Position numbers and translations under genes: made by a program. A stretch of 63,796 bases of DNA from an uncultured Bacilli bacterium (GTDB lineage: Bacteria > Bacillota_I > Bacilli_A > RF39 > UBA660). Positions 43,840 through 53,648 of the stretch are shown here, in pieces. The notes under the pieces are model-generated. The model saw only the letters and a list, made by a program, of their open reading frames with translations, had not been told where the DNA came from and made no database searches. Where the stretch lies: contig CAKOOH010000008.1 of the NCBI GenBank assembly GCA_934098485.1, positions 1 to 63,796 on the forward strand. The letters run 5' to 3'. Numbering within the stretch: the stretch's first letter is position 1; every line of letters starts with the position of its first letter.

Positions 43840-44775
43840 CTATTTCCTCCTTATGACTGTACCGCACTTACGATTTAAAGCATCGCCCGCTTTATCTAAA
43901 GAAGTTATAATTGCTTGTTTTTTACCATCATCTTTAACAAACTCTATACAAGCTTCAATTTTAGGAAGCATGCTTCCCTTAGCAAATTCACCATTACTAA
44001 TATATTTTTCGGCTTCTTCTATTGTCAAAGAATCAATTTTTTGCATATTTTCTGAATTATAATTCAAATATGCAGCATCAACTGACGTAAGAATTAATAA
44101 AGTATCAGCACCTATTTCTTTACCTAGTAAAGCGGCTGATCTATCTTTATCTATAACGGCATCTACGCCCTTTAAACCATTGGATGTATTAACGACAGGA
44201 ATTCCGCCACCACCAACAGCAATAACAACGTTACCATTATTAACTAATTCTTCAATTACACTCCCTTCAATAATTTTTTTAGGTATAGGAGATGGTACTA
44301 CTCTTCTAAACCCACGCCCAGCATCTTCCATAAAATGATAGCCTTTTTCATTAGCGATTTTTTCTGCTTCTTCTTCGCTATAAAACATTCCAATTGGCTT
44401 AGTTGGATTTGAAAAAGCCTTATCATTTTCATCCACTAGGACTTGTGTTACTACGGATACCACATTTTTATTTAGTCCTCTTACTTTAAGTTCATTGTAA
44501 ATAGACTGCTGCATCTGATATCCAATATAACCTTGACTCATACTTCCACACTCTGCAAATGGCATATTTGGTGTTTTTACCTCTCCATTTGCGGCATAAT
44601 CCATTGCTAGCACTATTTGACCAACTTGCGGACCATTACCATGTGTAAGAACAATATCCTCACCCCTGCTAACCAAATCAACTATTATTTTAGAAACATT
44701 AGTTAGTAAATTAAGCTGCTCTTCTGGGCTTTTCCCTAGAGCATTTCCCCCTAAAGCAATTACAATTTTACTCAC
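43840..44775 (-). CDS. arcC: Carbamate kinase
   Basis: Transfers phosphate from carbamoyl phosphate to ADP, yielding ATP, ammonia and CO2: the energy-yielding last step of arginine deiminase fermentation. Family motifs are IVIALGGNAL, LTHGNGPQVGQI, GRGFRRVVPSPIPK, AVGGGGIPV and DKDRSAALLG. The start codon is GTG 44775, with ATGAGGT upstream inside the end of arcB. Length (311) is normal. It lies five bases before the transporter gene. Confidence 0.95.
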   Translation of the reverse strand: MSKIVIALGGNALGKSPEEQLNLLTNVSKIIVDLVSRGEDIVLTHGNGPQVGQIVLAMDYAANGEVKTPNMPFAECGSMSQGYIGYQMQQSIYNELKVRGLNKNVVSVVTQVLVDENDKAFSNPTKPIGMFYSEEEAEKIANEKGYHFMEDAGRGFRRVVPSPIPKKIIEGSVIEELVNNGNVVIAVGGGGIPVVNTSNGLKGVDAVIDKDRSAALLGKEIGADTLLILTSVDAAYLNYNSENMQKIDSLTIEEAEKYISNGEFAKGSMLPKIEACIEFVKDDGKKQAIITSLDKAGDALNRKCGTVIRRK

Positions 44776-44779
44776 AGTT

Positions 44780-45766
44780 TTACCTCATTGTTGCATAAAT
44801 AACGGCTTTAATTGTATGCATTCTATTTTCTGCTTCATCAAAAACCTTAGACTGACTAGAATTAAACACTTCATCAGTTACTTCCATTTCTTTTAGTCCA
44901 TATTTTTCATAAATCTCTTTACCAATTGTGGTATTTAAATCATGAAAAGATGGTAAGCAGTGTAAGAATATAGCATCTTTTGAAGCGTTATTCATAACAT
45001 CTTTATTAACTTGATAAGGTTTTAAAGTTCTAACTCTTTCTGCCCATACTTCTTCTGGTTCACCCATAGAAACCCAAACATCAGTATATATTACATCAGC
45101 ATCTTTAGTTCCCATATTTACGTCTTCTGTAAACTCAATGGTTGCTCCTGTTAAAGAAGCAATATCCTTGCATTTTAAAGTTAGCTCTTCACTTGGCCAT
45201 AGATTTTTAGGTGCACAGGCAACAAAATGCATTCCCATCTTTGCACAAACAACCATCAAAGAATTGGCAACATTATTTCTAGCATCACCCATGAATACTA
45301 GCTTAATTCCCTTTAAATGACCAAAGTTTTCTTCTACTGTTAGTACATCAGCAAGCATCTGTGTTGGATGAAATTCTGTAGTTAAACCATTCCAAACTGG
45401 CACACCAGCATTTTTTGCTAGTTCTTCTACAATTTTTTGATCAAATCCACGGTATTCAATACCATCATACATTCTTCCTAGTACTTTTGCTGTATCAGCG
45501 ATACTTTCCTTTTTGCCCATCTGTGAGCTACCAGGATCTAAATAAGTTACTCCAATTCCTAAATCTCTACCAGCAACTTCAAAAGCACATCTTGTACGAG
45601 TTGAAGTTTTTTCAAATAGTAAAACAATATTTTTACCTACTAAACACTTATGATCTTCTCCTCTTTTTTTCTTTGCTTTTAAATCCTTTGATAGATCAAG
45701 TAAATATCTTATCTCCTCTGGTGTATAATCAAGTAAAGTTAAAAAACATCTACCTTTAAAATTCAT
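44780..45766 (-). CDS. arcB: Ornithine carbamoyltransferase (catabolic)
   Basis: Converts citrulline and phosphate to ornithine and carbamoyl phosphate. The carbamoyl-phosphate loop is FEKTSTRTRCAFE, followed by LDPGSSQMGKKESIADTAKVLGR-type sequence, FHPTQMLADVLT and the ornithine-binding HCLPSFHD. The start is ATG 45766, which shares a base with the arcA stop (TAATG) and has GGGAGG upstream. The frame open to 45805 lies within arcA and is not used. Operon position points to the catabolic direction. Confidence 0.95.
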   Translation of the reverse strand: MNFKGRCFLTLLDYTPEEIRYLLDLSKDLKAKKKRGEDHKCLVGKNIVLLFEKTSTRTRCAFEVAGRDLGIGVTYLDPGSSQMGKKESIADTAKVLGRMYDGIEYRGFDQKIVEELAKNAGVPVWNGLTTEFHPTQMLADVLTVEENFGHLKGIKLVFMGDARNNVANSLMVVCAKMGMHFVACAPKNLWPSEELTLKCKDIASLTGATIEFTEDVNMGTKDADVIYTDVWVSMGEPEEVWAERVRTLKPYQVNKDVMNNASKDAIFLHCLPSFHDLNTTIGKEIYEKYGLKEMEVTDEVFNSSQSKVFDEAENRMHTIKAVIYATMR

Positions 45767-47013
45767 TAATAAATATCCTCCCTTACAAGTGGCATACTCA
45801 TACATCTAGGGCCACCTCTACCACGAGAAAGTTCTGCGCTACTCATCTCTAAAACTTTAATTCCATGTTCTCTTAAAATATTATTAGTAATATTATTTCT
45901 ATCATAAACAACTACAACACCAGGAGCAATACAAAGAGTATTTGTTCCATCATTCCATTGTTCTCTTTCTGAAGATATTTTCTCTCCACCTGCACATGGT
46001 ATTAAATCAATTTTTCTTTTTAAATATTTTTCTAAGATTTCTTCAAGGGAACCTTCAACTTTTACAACATTTAAATCTTCATCACTATCTTCAATATCAC
46101 CTTCTGTTATTTCATAAACTTCTAAAGTATTTAAAATACCTGGATGATATGTAAATTTATCATAATCAATTTGTGTAAATACTGTATCTAAATGCATAAA
46201 TGCACGACTTTCAGGAATCTTAAACGCTAAAACCGTATCTACTTCACAAGATGGATCTCTAAAGAAGTTTTTAGCAAGTTCATCAATCGCCCCAGCCTCA
46301 GTTCTTTGTGAAATACCAACTGCTACAATATGATTACTAATATTTAGTACGTCTCCACCTTCAATATGATAAGGTAAATAACGATCATAATATTTCTTTA
46401 TTTGTCCTGCAAAATCAGGATGATAATTAAATATATATTCAGCGTAAATAGTTTCTCTGCCCCTTGTAACTGAATACATTTTATTTAAAATAACTCCATT
46501 ACCAGCACTTGCAAAAGGATCTCTTGTAAAATATAAGTTAGGTATTGGATCTGCTAAAAATTCTGATTCCTCACTTACATAATCAACTAAAGATTTTTCA
46601 TATTCTCTTTTACTTCTACTTATTTCTTCAATCTTAATTCCTGACATCGTTTTAAGAACTAATTCTTTTTTGTCTGTAAAACTTTTTAAATATTCATACA
46701 CCAAAGTTTTGTATTTTGGTGTTCGTATTCCTGCTTCATAAACAAACTGACGTATAAATTTATCTTCAATATCGTCACTAAGTTCTAATACATCAGCCAT
46801 TAAATCTTCTAAAAAGACTACTTCTATTCCATTATTTCTTAAAATTTCTACAAATTCATCATGTTCTTTTTGCGCTGCTGGTAAAAAGGGAATATCATCA
46901 AATAATAATCTTCCTAATGTATCAGGCGTCAAATTTAAAAGTTCTGCTCCCGGTCTATGTAATAATACTTTTTTTAGTGGACCTATTTCACTTTTTACAT
47001 TAATTGCATTCAT
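45766..47013 (-). CDS. arcA: Arginine deiminase
   Basis: Hydrolyses arginine to citrulline and ammonia, starting the ADI pathway. Conserved parts are the N-terminal LKKVLLHRPGAEL, FTRDPFASAGNG, IEGGDVLNIS, HLDTVFTQID, and the catalytic cysteine C404 in GRGGPRCMSMPLVRED. Length 415 is normal. The ribosome site is AAGGAGG. Upstream (47014-47131) is very AT-rich, and I cannot name a clear ARG box. The operon runs arcA-arcB-arcC-transporter and gives acid tolerance and ATP. Confidence 0.96.
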   Translation of the reverse strand: MNAINVKSEIGPLKKVLLHRPGAELLNLTPDTLGRLLFDDIPFLPAAQKEHDEFVEILRNNGIEVVFLEDLMADVLELSDDIEDKFIRQFVYEAGIRTPKYKTLVYEYLKSFTDKKELVLKTMSGIKIEEISRSKREYEKSLVDYVSEESEFLADPIPNLYFTRDPFASAGNGVILNKMYSVTRGRETIYAEYIFNYHPDFAGQIKKYYDRYLPYHIEGGDVLNISNHIVAVGISQRTEAGAIDELAKNFFRDPSCEVDTVLAFKIPESRAFMHLDTVFTQIDYDKFTYHPGILNTLEVYEITEGDIEDSDEDLNVVKVEGSLEEILEKYLKRKIDLIPCAGGEKISSEREQWNDGTNTLCIAPGVVVVYDRNNITNNILREHGIKVLEMSSAELSRGRGGPRCMSMPLVREDIY

Positions 47014-47131
47014 ATTTTCCTCCTTATTATCCTTCTATTATTATACCTCTACTATATCAATAAAATAATTATTTTTCAATTATTTTAATTACTTAATCGA
47101 CTATAATTTATTAATTAATACTTGAATACAT

Positions 47132-47158
47132 AAAAAAAACTCTTACTTTTAAGAGTTT
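47132..47158 (-). terminator. Terminator after the first acyl-CoA ligase gene
   Basis: On the minus strand a nine-pair perfect stem (47137-47145 with 47150-47158) and a four-base loop are followed by a T run. It isolates the ligase gene from the arc operon. Confidence 0.85.
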
Positions 47159-47162
47159 CACA

Positions 47163-49040
47163 TTAAATATTTTTCTTTATGATTTTGACTTCTTTATCAG
47201 TTATATCAACATATTCATGATTTTGAAAATCAATCTCTGCAGATTCTAATTCTAACTGTACAAAATCTATTTTAGTCATTTGTGTTAATGGTAGTGCACT
47301 TCTAAAAACAAAATATTTAGGAATCATAAAGTTTGGATAAGTGCTAACAATTAAAGACTTCATTTTTTTTATTAATTTTTCCTTAGGAATACCATTATAT
47401 TCATTCTTTAAAACAATATGCGCTACTGGAACAGATTTTTCCTTTTCATCAGGTGCTCCAACAACTAAACACGTACTAATTTCTGGAAGAGATAATAATA
47501 AATTTTCAATGTCCATTGGCGTAATTTTCTTACCAGATCTAACAATTAGTCTTTTTAGTCTTCCAATTACAAATAAATGTCCATCACTATCCATAAACCC
47601 TATATCACCAGTATCAATAACTTTATTTCCATCAAAGCCATCATGAGTTATATCTTTTGTAGCCATTTCATTATTATAATAGCCCTTCATCATAGTTGGC
47701 GTCGAAATACCTATTTTTCCTACAATATTATTTTGTAAAAATTCATCATTTTCAATATCAGTTATTGTTATATTATTTTTTACATATGGAATACCTACAC
47801 TACCTTCGTGATATGAATTTTCACTAGAATAGCATGCTGCTGCCGATACTTCTGTCATACCATATCCTTGTTGTATTTTATAATTACAATGTTTTGATTT
47901 TAAATATTCATTAATTAAATTTTCTTCTTCAAGAGATAAAGAATCTCCGCCAGAAATGGGCGATTTTAACGATGATAAATCAATATTTTTGCATTTATTT
48001 GATTTTATAAGAATATCCCATAAAATAGGACCTGATAAAACATGATTAGGTTTATATTTTAACATTAATTTTGGGAAATCTTTTTCCTTAAATTTTGGTA
48101 CTAATATTGTTTTAAAACCAAGAACTAAAGGATCATGAACGGCATTAACAATTGAATAAGCAGAAAATGGCGGTAAAAAATTTAAAAAAGTATCTTGCCT
48201 ACTCAAATTAAAACTAGATACAATTTGAGTAAAAGCCATCGCATTCAGATTTTCATTTGTTAAAATAACACCCTTGGGTTCTCCTGTTGTTCCTCCTGTA
48301 TATAAAATAATTATTGGCTCATTTTCGACATAATCTGAATCAATGTGACCTAAATATGTTGCTCCTTGTTCAATAAACTTTTCCCATGTTTCTATTTTTC
48401 TATTCTTGCGAAGTTTTATTTTTCCTAGTTTTTGTATCATATTAGGAGCAGATAGTAAAGGAGAAACACTTACAATCCCCATATTCTTTATTTCTTCTTT
48501 ATATTTTATTAAACCATTACATACAAAATCTAATCCAATTATCATTTTTGAACTTGAATTTTTAGCTTTATTAATTATATCTGTAATATTTAATATAGGA
48601 TTAACTGCATTAACACAAGCTCCAATTCTATTTAAAGCATATAAAATATACACCATTTCAGGAGTTGTAGCCATAGCCATTGTAACAATATCACCTTGTT
48701 TAATACCCTTTGCTTTAAAAGCCCTAGCCGTTTTTTCTACGTTTTCAAAAAATTCTCTGTATTTTATTTGATTTCCTAAGTATTCAATAGAAACGTCTTC
48801 TAAATGCTCTTTATTATTTTCATAAACATAATCATACGCTTTCATCTTAGGAATATCGGATTCAATTGCTGCTTCAGGATAATATTTAAGCCAAGGTTTA
48901 TCAATAAATGAATAATTAGTACATGGACCATATAATTCACCATTTGCTATTTTTCTTAAGTATAAATCTCTTTGCTTTTTTTCATAAAAACTTAATTCTT
49001 TTAATTTTTTCGACAATAATTTTAAATATTTATTTTCCAT
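47163..49040 (-). CDS. AMP-dependent acyl-CoA synthetase/ligase (ANL superfamily)
   Basis: A 625-residue enzyme that activates a carboxylic acid as acyl-AMP and probably transfers it to CoA. Core motifs in order are ILYTGGTTGEPKGV (A3), GPILWDILIKS, QQGYGMTEVSAA (A5), DTGDIGFMDSDGHLFVIGR (A7) and RSGKKITPMDIENLL (A8). A C-terminal lysine in LTQMTKIDF could be the A10 residue. Substrate is not predictable; a fatty acid is plausible. A second, only distantly similar ligase lies at 60903-62639. It has its own promoter and leader hairpin. Confidence 0.82.
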   Translation of the reverse strand: MENKYLKLLSKKLKELSFYEKKQRDLYLRKIANGELYGPCTNYSFIDKPWLKYYPEAAIESDIPKMKAYDYVYENNKEHLEDVSIEYLGNQIKYREFFENVEKTARAFKAKGIKQGDIVTMAMATTPEMVYILYALNRIGACVNAVNPILNITDIINKAKNSSSKMIIGLDFVCNGLIKYKEEIKNMGIVSVSPLLSAPNMIQKLGKIKLRKNRKIETWEKFIEQGATYLGHIDSDYVENEPIIILYTGGTTGEPKGVILTNENLNAMAFTQIVSSFNLSRQDTFLNFLPPFSAYSIVNAVHDPLVLGFKTILVPKFKEKDFPKLMLKYKPNHVLSGPILWDILIKSNKCKNIDLSSLKSPISGGDSLSLEEENLINEYLKSKHCNYKIQQGYGMTEVSAAACYSSENSYHEGSVGIPYVKNNITITDIENDEFLQNNIVGKIGISTPTMMKGYYNNEMATKDITHDGFDGNKVIDTGDIGFMDSDGHLFVIGRLKRLIVRSGKKITPMDIENLLLSLPEISTCLVVGAPDEKEKSVPVAHIVLKNEYNGIPKEKLIKKMKSLIVSTYPNFMIPKYFVFRSALPLTQMTKIDFVQLELESAEIDFQNHEYVDITDKEVKIIKKNI

Positions 49041-49049
49041 AATAAAGTA

Positions 49050-49097
49050 ATCCCTCTTTTATTAGGGATATTATACACCTTTTTTTAATTTAAGCAA
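49050..49097 (-). promoter_or_regulatory. Promoter and leader hairpin of the first acyl-CoA ligase gene
   Basis: On the minus strand TTGCTT (49092-49097) and TATAAT (49070-49075) are 16 bases apart. ATCCCT/AGGGAT (49050-49055 and 49064-49069) forms a hairpin right at the expected transcript start, before the ribosome site. Confidence 0.55.
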
Positions 49098-49100
49098 GTT

Positions 49101-49826
49101 TTAATTACTTGTTTTATTTAAAAATTCCTTTAATCTTTCATCTTTAGTATTTTCAAATATTTCTTTAGGTGTTCCTTCAAATTTAAGTTTACCTTTTTCT
49201 AAAAATAATACTCTATTCGCGATTGTATTTATGAAGTTCATCTCATGAGAAACGATAATCATAATAATATTTTTATTTGTTAATGACCTAATTAAATCTT
49301 GTACTTCTTTAACCATTTCGGGATCTAATGCGCTTGTTGGTTCATCAAACAAAATTACTTCTGGATCCATTATTAAAGTTCTAATAATTGCAACTCTCTG
49401 TTTTTGACCCCCAGATAGTTCTTCCGGATAATTATCTTTTTTATCAATTAAACCAATATCTTTAAGAAGTGTTTCAGCCTTTTTTTCAGCCACTTCTTTA
49501 CTCATAATTTTAAGTTTTACTGGTGCTAAAGTTATATTTTCTAAAACTGTTAAATGTGGAAATAAATTAAACTGCTGAAAAACCATTCCCATTTTCTGTC
49601 TTATTTTAGATAAATTAGCCTTTTTATCAGTAATATCTTCCCCATCAAAAATAATATTTCCCTTACTTGGCACTTCCAACATGTTAATGCATCTAAGTAG
49701 TGTACTTTTACCAGAACCCGATGGTCCAATAATTGATATTACATCACCTGGTTTTGCTTTAAAACTAATTCCATTTAATACGTGTAAATCATCAAAACTT
49801 TTATATATATTTTTAACCTCTAACAT
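49101..49826 (-). CDS. glnQ: Amino-acid ABC transporter ATP-binding protein (GlnQ type)
   Basis: A 241-residue polar-amino-acid importer ATPase. Walker A is GPSGSGKSTLLRC, the Q-loop MVFQQFNLFPHLTVLENI, the signature LSGGQKQRVAI, Walker B VILFDEPTSALDPE and the switch VSHEMNF. The start has AAAGGAG. It ends the operon after the binding protein and permease genes. Arginine is an attractive substrate given the ADI operon 2 kb away, but this is inference. Confidence 0.92.
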   Translation of the reverse strand: MLEVKNIYKSFDDLHVLNGISFKAKPGDVISIIGPSGSGKSTLLRCINMLEVPSKGNIIFDGEDITDKKANLSKIRQKMGMVFQQFNLFPHLTVLENITLAPVKLKIMSKEVAEKKAETLLKDIGLIDKKDNYPEELSGGQKQRVAIIRTLIMDPEVILFDEPTSALDPEMVKEVQDLIRSLTNKNIIMIIVSHEMNFINTIANRVLFLEKGKLKFEGTPKEIFENTKDERLKEFLNKTSN

Positions 49827-50511
49827 TATTAAGTCTCCTTTCTAATTTATTTACTAGTTTAGAAAGAGCATATGTCATTAGTAAATATATTAAAGCAATT
49901 AAAATAAGAGGGAAGAAATAATCATAAGTTCTTGACGCAATAATATCAGATGCCTTTGTAAGTTCAGCAATTCCAATATATGCCCCTACTGATGTTTCTT
50001 TTAATAATGTAATAAATTCATTGCCTAGTGCTGGTAAAATATTTCTTATGGCTTGCGGAAGTATTATATATCTCATTACTTCACTATATTTAAGACCTAA
50101 AGCAAATCCTGCTTCCATTTGTCCCTTACTAATAGAATTTATTCCTGCTCTAATTATTTCTGAAACATAAGCACCAGAATTAATTCCAAAAGCAAGAATA
50201 CCAACAATAATAATATTTATATTAACCGATTTAAAAACAACATAATAAATAATCATTAACTGTAAAATAACGGGTGTTCCTCTAATAATTGTTACATATA
50301 AATTTGCTAGATAATTTAAAAATTTAAACTTACCATTTACTTCATAATTATTTCTTATAACGGAAATAATAACGCCGATTATAGTTCCTAAAATAACAGC
50401 AAAAAACGCAATTACTACTGTATTAAATAATCCCGTTAATATATATTCATATCTATTATCTACAAATAAAGTTTTATTTATTGCATCAAATATTTTCATA
50501 AAAAATTGCAC
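49813..50511 (-). CDS. Amino-acid ABC transporter permease (HisMQ family)
   Basis: A 232-residue permease with five helices. The family pattern is YVTIIRGTPVILQLMI and the EAA loop is EAGFALGLKYSEVMRYIILPQAIRN-like. The start is GTG 50511, seven bases after AGGTGA, which overlaps the end of the binding protein gene. It overlaps the ATPase gene by 14 bases. Confidence 0.9.
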   Translation of the reverse strand: MQFFMKIFDAINKTLFVDNRYEYILTGLFNTVVIAFFAVILGTIIGVIISVIRNNYEVNGKFKFLNYLANLYVTIIRGTPVILQLMIIYYVVFKSVNINIIIVGILAFGINSGAYVSEIIRAGINSISKGQMEAGFALGLKYSEVMRYIILPQAIRNILPALGNEFITLLKETSVGAYIGIAELTKASDIIASRTYDYFFPLILIALIYLLMTYALSKLVNKLERRLNNVRG

Positions 50512-50522
50512 TTTTCATTCAC

Positions 50523-51236
50523 CTACTTAGCAGTATGATTTAATATAAATTCATCAATTTTACCTTCATCTTTTAATCTTTTTATAACTTTATTAATAAC
50601 ATCTAATAGTTCACTATTTCCTTTTTTTACTATCATGCCATAACTATCACTTGTTAAAAATCCATCTAATATTTTTAAATCATTATTAGTATTGACTATC
50701 TCTTTAGCTGGTAACTCATCCATAATTATTAAATCAACTTTATCAGCCTTTAAGTCTTGTGCTGCTGCTAAATATTTCTTTTGTCTAACAATTTCGGAAT
50801 TTTTATAATTTTTAGTCGCATAAGTATCTCCAATACTTCCTAATTGCACACCTATCTTTTTGCCATCAATATTATTTAAAGTAACGTTGCTATTCTTTTT
50901 TACCATTACAACATTTTTACTAATTACATAATCATTAGAAAAGTCAACACTTTCACTTCTTTCTTCACTATAACTAATTCCGGCGGCTCCAAAATCGGCC
51001 TTTCCCATTTTAACTTCATTAATAATTGAATCAAATGCTACATCTTTTATTACTAATTTCTTTCCTAATTCTTTAGCAATTTCTTTAGCAATATCAACAT
51101 CAACCCCAACGATTTCTCCATTTTCATAATATTCATATGGTGCAAACCCTGCCTCAGTAACCATAATTAATTCATTATTTTTACTACATCCCGATAAAAA
51201 TAAAACCATAATAACCATTAATATATACTTTTTCAT
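50523..51236 (-). CDS. Amino-acid ABC transporter substrate-binding lipoprotein
   Basis: A 237-residue type 3 solute-binding protein. The signal peptide ends in a lipobox (FLSGC), so it is a lipoprotein. Conserved parts are APYEYYENGEIVGVDVDIAKEIAKEL, ADFGAAGISYSEERSESVDFS and the C-terminal VINKVIKRLKDEGKID. ATG 51236 follows AGGTGA; a GTG three codons earlier is the alternative. Polar amino-acid specificity is likely; which amino acid is not visible. Confidence 0.9.
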   Translation of the reverse strand: MKKYILMVIMVLFLSGCSKNNELIMVTEAGFAPYEYYENGEIVGVDVDIAKEIAKELGKKLVIKDVAFDSIINEVKMGKADFGAAGISYSEERSESVDFSNDYVISKNVVMVKKNSNVTLNNIDGKKIGVQLGSIGDTYATKNYKNSEIVRQKKYLAAAQDLKADKVDLIIMDELPAKEIVNTNNDLKILDGFLTSDSYGMIVKKGNSELLDVINKVIKRLKDEGKIDEFILNHTAK

Positions 51237-51281
51237 TTTATTCACCTACTATTTTCAAAATAATTATATCAGAAGAATATT

Positions 51282-51307
51282 AAAAAAGCCAGTGCATCTG
51301 CACCAGC
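51282..51307 (-). terminator. Terminator after the histidine kinase gene
   Basis: On the minus strand a stem of about eight pairs (51288-51307, GC-rich for this genome) is followed by T6. It separates the kinase gene from the amino-acid transporter. Confidence 0.85.
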
Positions 51308-51334
51308 CAACTGCTATTATAAAAGATTAATTAA

Positions 51335-53107
51335 CTAAATAAATTCATCAAATAATTCTTCTAAACTTTTTCTTTTTATAGGTTCCGTTATCACACCATT
51401 AAATCCATTATTTAATAAGTAAGTTTTACTATTCATATCTTTCTTTTCTGTTATAACAAATATTTTACTATCAAAATTTTGTATTTCTTTGCATTTATTC
51501 AAAAATCTAAATGCATTAATTTTTTCCATTTCTTCATCAATACAAATAAAATCATATTTTTCATTTTTTCTAAGCAAATCTAAACACTTTTTAGTCTCAT
51601 CAAAATATAAATAATTAAATTTTTTCTTTTTACAAACTGACTTAATTATTTTTTCGCTTTCTTCTTTTTTACTTATTAAACATACTGATTTTATTTCCTT
51701 ATATTCTTTTGTAAATTTATCATACTTATTATTTTTTTCTTCTGCTCTTTCCACTATCTTTTGATTAATTGTAATAATAATTTTGCTTCCTTTACCTTTA
51801 TTACTATTTTGAATATTAAAAGTGCCACCCATTAAATTAACCATTTTTTTAATTATATTTAAATTTATTTCCGCTTTATCTTTAGTTTTTATATCTTGAT
51901 CAGTTAAAAGATTTTCATAATTTAATAAATAATATAAATAATCATAATCCATTTCTTCACAAGAATCTTCTAAAGTAAAAATCAATTTACATACATCATA
52001 TTTTATAATTGCATTTACTCTAAGTTCAATAAATCCTTCTTTGGTATTTTTAATTGAGTTATCAATAAGTGAAGAAAGAATTTGCTTTACTTTAATCGAA
52101 TCTCCATAAACCTTTAAAGGAAGTTCATTAATATTTAATCTATAATCAACATTTTTTGGAACTAACTTTTTATATTTTAAATATACACTTTTAATTAAGT
52201 TTTCCACATCATAAGAATTATTTGTTAATTTTAGTTTATTAGCATCCATAGATGAAATATCTAATACATTTAATAATTCGTTTTTACTTAAATTTAATAG
52301 ACTTAAACATTCTTTAATTTTTTGATTCATATTAGTTTTATTAATATTTTTTAGATTATTTTCTAATTCATCTATTTTATTATTCATCTCTGTACTAACA
52401 TCACAAATAAAATTATTTTTATCAATGTTTGATTGTTCTAAATAATTTTTTGTTTTCGTAAGTTCTTTAATTAAATATAAATCCGGATTTTCCAAAGTAA
52501 AATAAACTAAATATATTATTATTGTGACAAAAAAAGATAATAGCAATAAATGTGGATAGTTTATTTGAATAAAAATAACGATTAAACCTACAACTATTAA
52601 AAATAATAATGGAATGTATTTTTTTATATTATCTTTTTTAATTTCTTTAATCATTAAAAATACAGAAATAATAACATATATAATGCTAACCAAATAAACT
52701 AAATACACAATTAAACCACTTGGTATAATCATATTATTTTGTTTAATAAAAGATAAAGGTACTATTAGCAAAATAAAAGACATAATTATTGTGATTTTAT
52801 TATAAATAGAATTAAGTTTACTGTGATTAGATATTTCTCCAATGTATTCTGAAAATAAAGTTATCCACCATGCATTATATATCAAAATTAATTTGTTTGT
52901 AAGTATATAAAGTCCGTTATTTTCATTAAAATTTAATTGTAATAACATAAAGCAAAATATTTCTAAAAGCACTCCAAACAAAGAGCAAATTATTATATTA
53001 GAGAATATTTTATTTTCCTTTGAAAAAAGTTTAGGCTTAGAAAAAAACACTATAAATAATATTGCATTAAATATTAAACTACAAATTGCAAAAACAATAT
53101 TTATCAT
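51335..53107 (-). CDS. Degenerate hybrid histidine kinase-like membrane protein
   Basis: A 590-residue protein. Residues 1-205 carry about seven helices, like the 7TM input of some kinases. A dimerisation helix follows, but where SHE with the phospho-accepting histidine is expected the sequence is VSTEMNNKI, with T239 at the histidine position. The ATPase domain keeps the N-box (ILSSLIDNSIKNTKEG, N350) and a glycine loop (NKGKGSKI). Its G1 box is altered (LEDSCEEMDY). The C-terminal receiver (about 473-590) has a possible phospho-aspartate D524 and T553, but the conserved lysine is E575 (VITEPI). It is probably not a conventional kinase and may act as a scaffold or sensor. Confidence 0.75.
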   Translation of the reverse strand: MINIVFAICSLIFNAILFIVFFSKPKLFSKENKIFSNIIICSLFGVLLEIFCFMLLQLNFNENNGLYILTNKLILIYNAWWITLFSEYIGEISNHSKLNSIYNKITIIMSFILLIVPLSFIKQNNMIIPSGLIVYLVYLVSIIYVIISVFLMIKEIKKDNIKKYIPLLFLIVVGLIVIFIQINYPHLLLLSFFVTIIIYLVYFTLENPDLYLIKELTKTKNYLEQSNIDKNNFICDVSTEMNNKIDELENNLKNINKTNMNQKIKECLSLLNLSKNELLNVLDISSMDANKLKLTNNSYDVENLIKSVYLKYKKLVPKNVDYRLNINELPLKVYGDSIKVKQILSSLIDNSIKNTKEGFIELRVNAIIKYDVCKLIFTLEDSCEEMDYDYLYYLLNYENLLTDQDIKTKDKAEINLNIIKKMVNLMGGTFNIQNSNKGKGSKIIITINQKIVERAEEKNNKYDKFTKEYKEIKSVCLISKKEESEKIIKSVCKKKKFNYLYFDETKKCLDLLRKNEKYDFICIDEEMEKINAFRFLNKCKEIQNFDSKIFVITEKKDMNSKTYLLNNGFNGVITEPIKRKSLEELFDEFI

Positions 53108-53250
53108 TTTAAGCCTCCTATACTAATAGGATTATATCAAATTATTTATTACTTTTATATATAATTACCTAATTATTTAAAAAATATTAAAAATCAAATA
53201 TCTAGTATTTTTTTCTTTCTTATTATGATATATTTAAATTGGTGATAATA

Positions 53251-53625
53251 ATGGATTGTTTATTTTGTAATATAATTGCAGGAAAAATTCCTTCTAAAGC
53301 AATATACGAAGATCAAATATGTAAAGTTATTATGGATGTTAACCCTAATGCTAATGGTCATATTTTAATTTTGCCAAAAAAGCATATTACTGATTTTGAA
53401 GAAATGGATACAGAGACATTATCTCATATTCACGAAGTTGCTAAAGAAATCAAAAAATTGCAGTATGATGCTTTAAATCCTGATGGTTTAGTGATGGTTG
53501 TTAATTATGGAATTGCTCAGCAAATTAAACATTATCATTTACACTTAATTCCTGCTTATAAGAACAAGCAACAAATAGTTAGTGTTGATGATACATATGC
53601 TAAAATAATGCAAAAGAAAAACTGA
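53251..53625 (+). CDS. HIT family nucleotide hydrolase
   Basis: A 124-residue histidine-triad protein. It opens with CLFCNIIAGKIPSKAIYED and has the NPNANGHILILPKKHI segment and the catalytic triad KHYHLHLIP. HIT enzymes hydrolyse phosphoramidate bonds of nucleotides or act on dinucleoside polyphosphates. ATG 53251 with GGTGA is used rather than GTG 53239. The family often has NFNNGxxAGQ before the triad; here it is VVNYGIAQQIKHYHLH, a modest change. Confidence 0.9.
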   Translation: MDCLFCNIIAGKIPSKAIYEDQICKVIMDVNPNANGHILILPKKHITDFEEMDTETLSHIHEVAKEIKKLQYDALNPDGLVMVVNYGIAQQIKHYHLHLIPAYKNKQQIVSVDDTYAKIMQKKN

Positions 53626-53648
53626 TAAAATTACTTATCAGCTTTTTT
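53622..53648 (+). terminator. Terminator of the HIT gene, overlapping the rplT end
   Basis: CTGATAA/TTATCAG (53622-53628 and 53635-53641) forms a perfect seven-pair stem, followed by a T6 run on the plus strand. Confidence 0.75.

Noticed and set aside
47014..47131. ARG box or CcpA site upstream of arcA
   Set aside because: The region is so AT-rich that loose matches are unavoidable, and no dyad good enough to name was found.
49101..51236. Amino-acid ABC transporter as a dedicated arginine importer of the ADI operon
   Set aside because: It is separated from the arc operon by another transcription unit, and substrate residues cannot be read from sequence alone.
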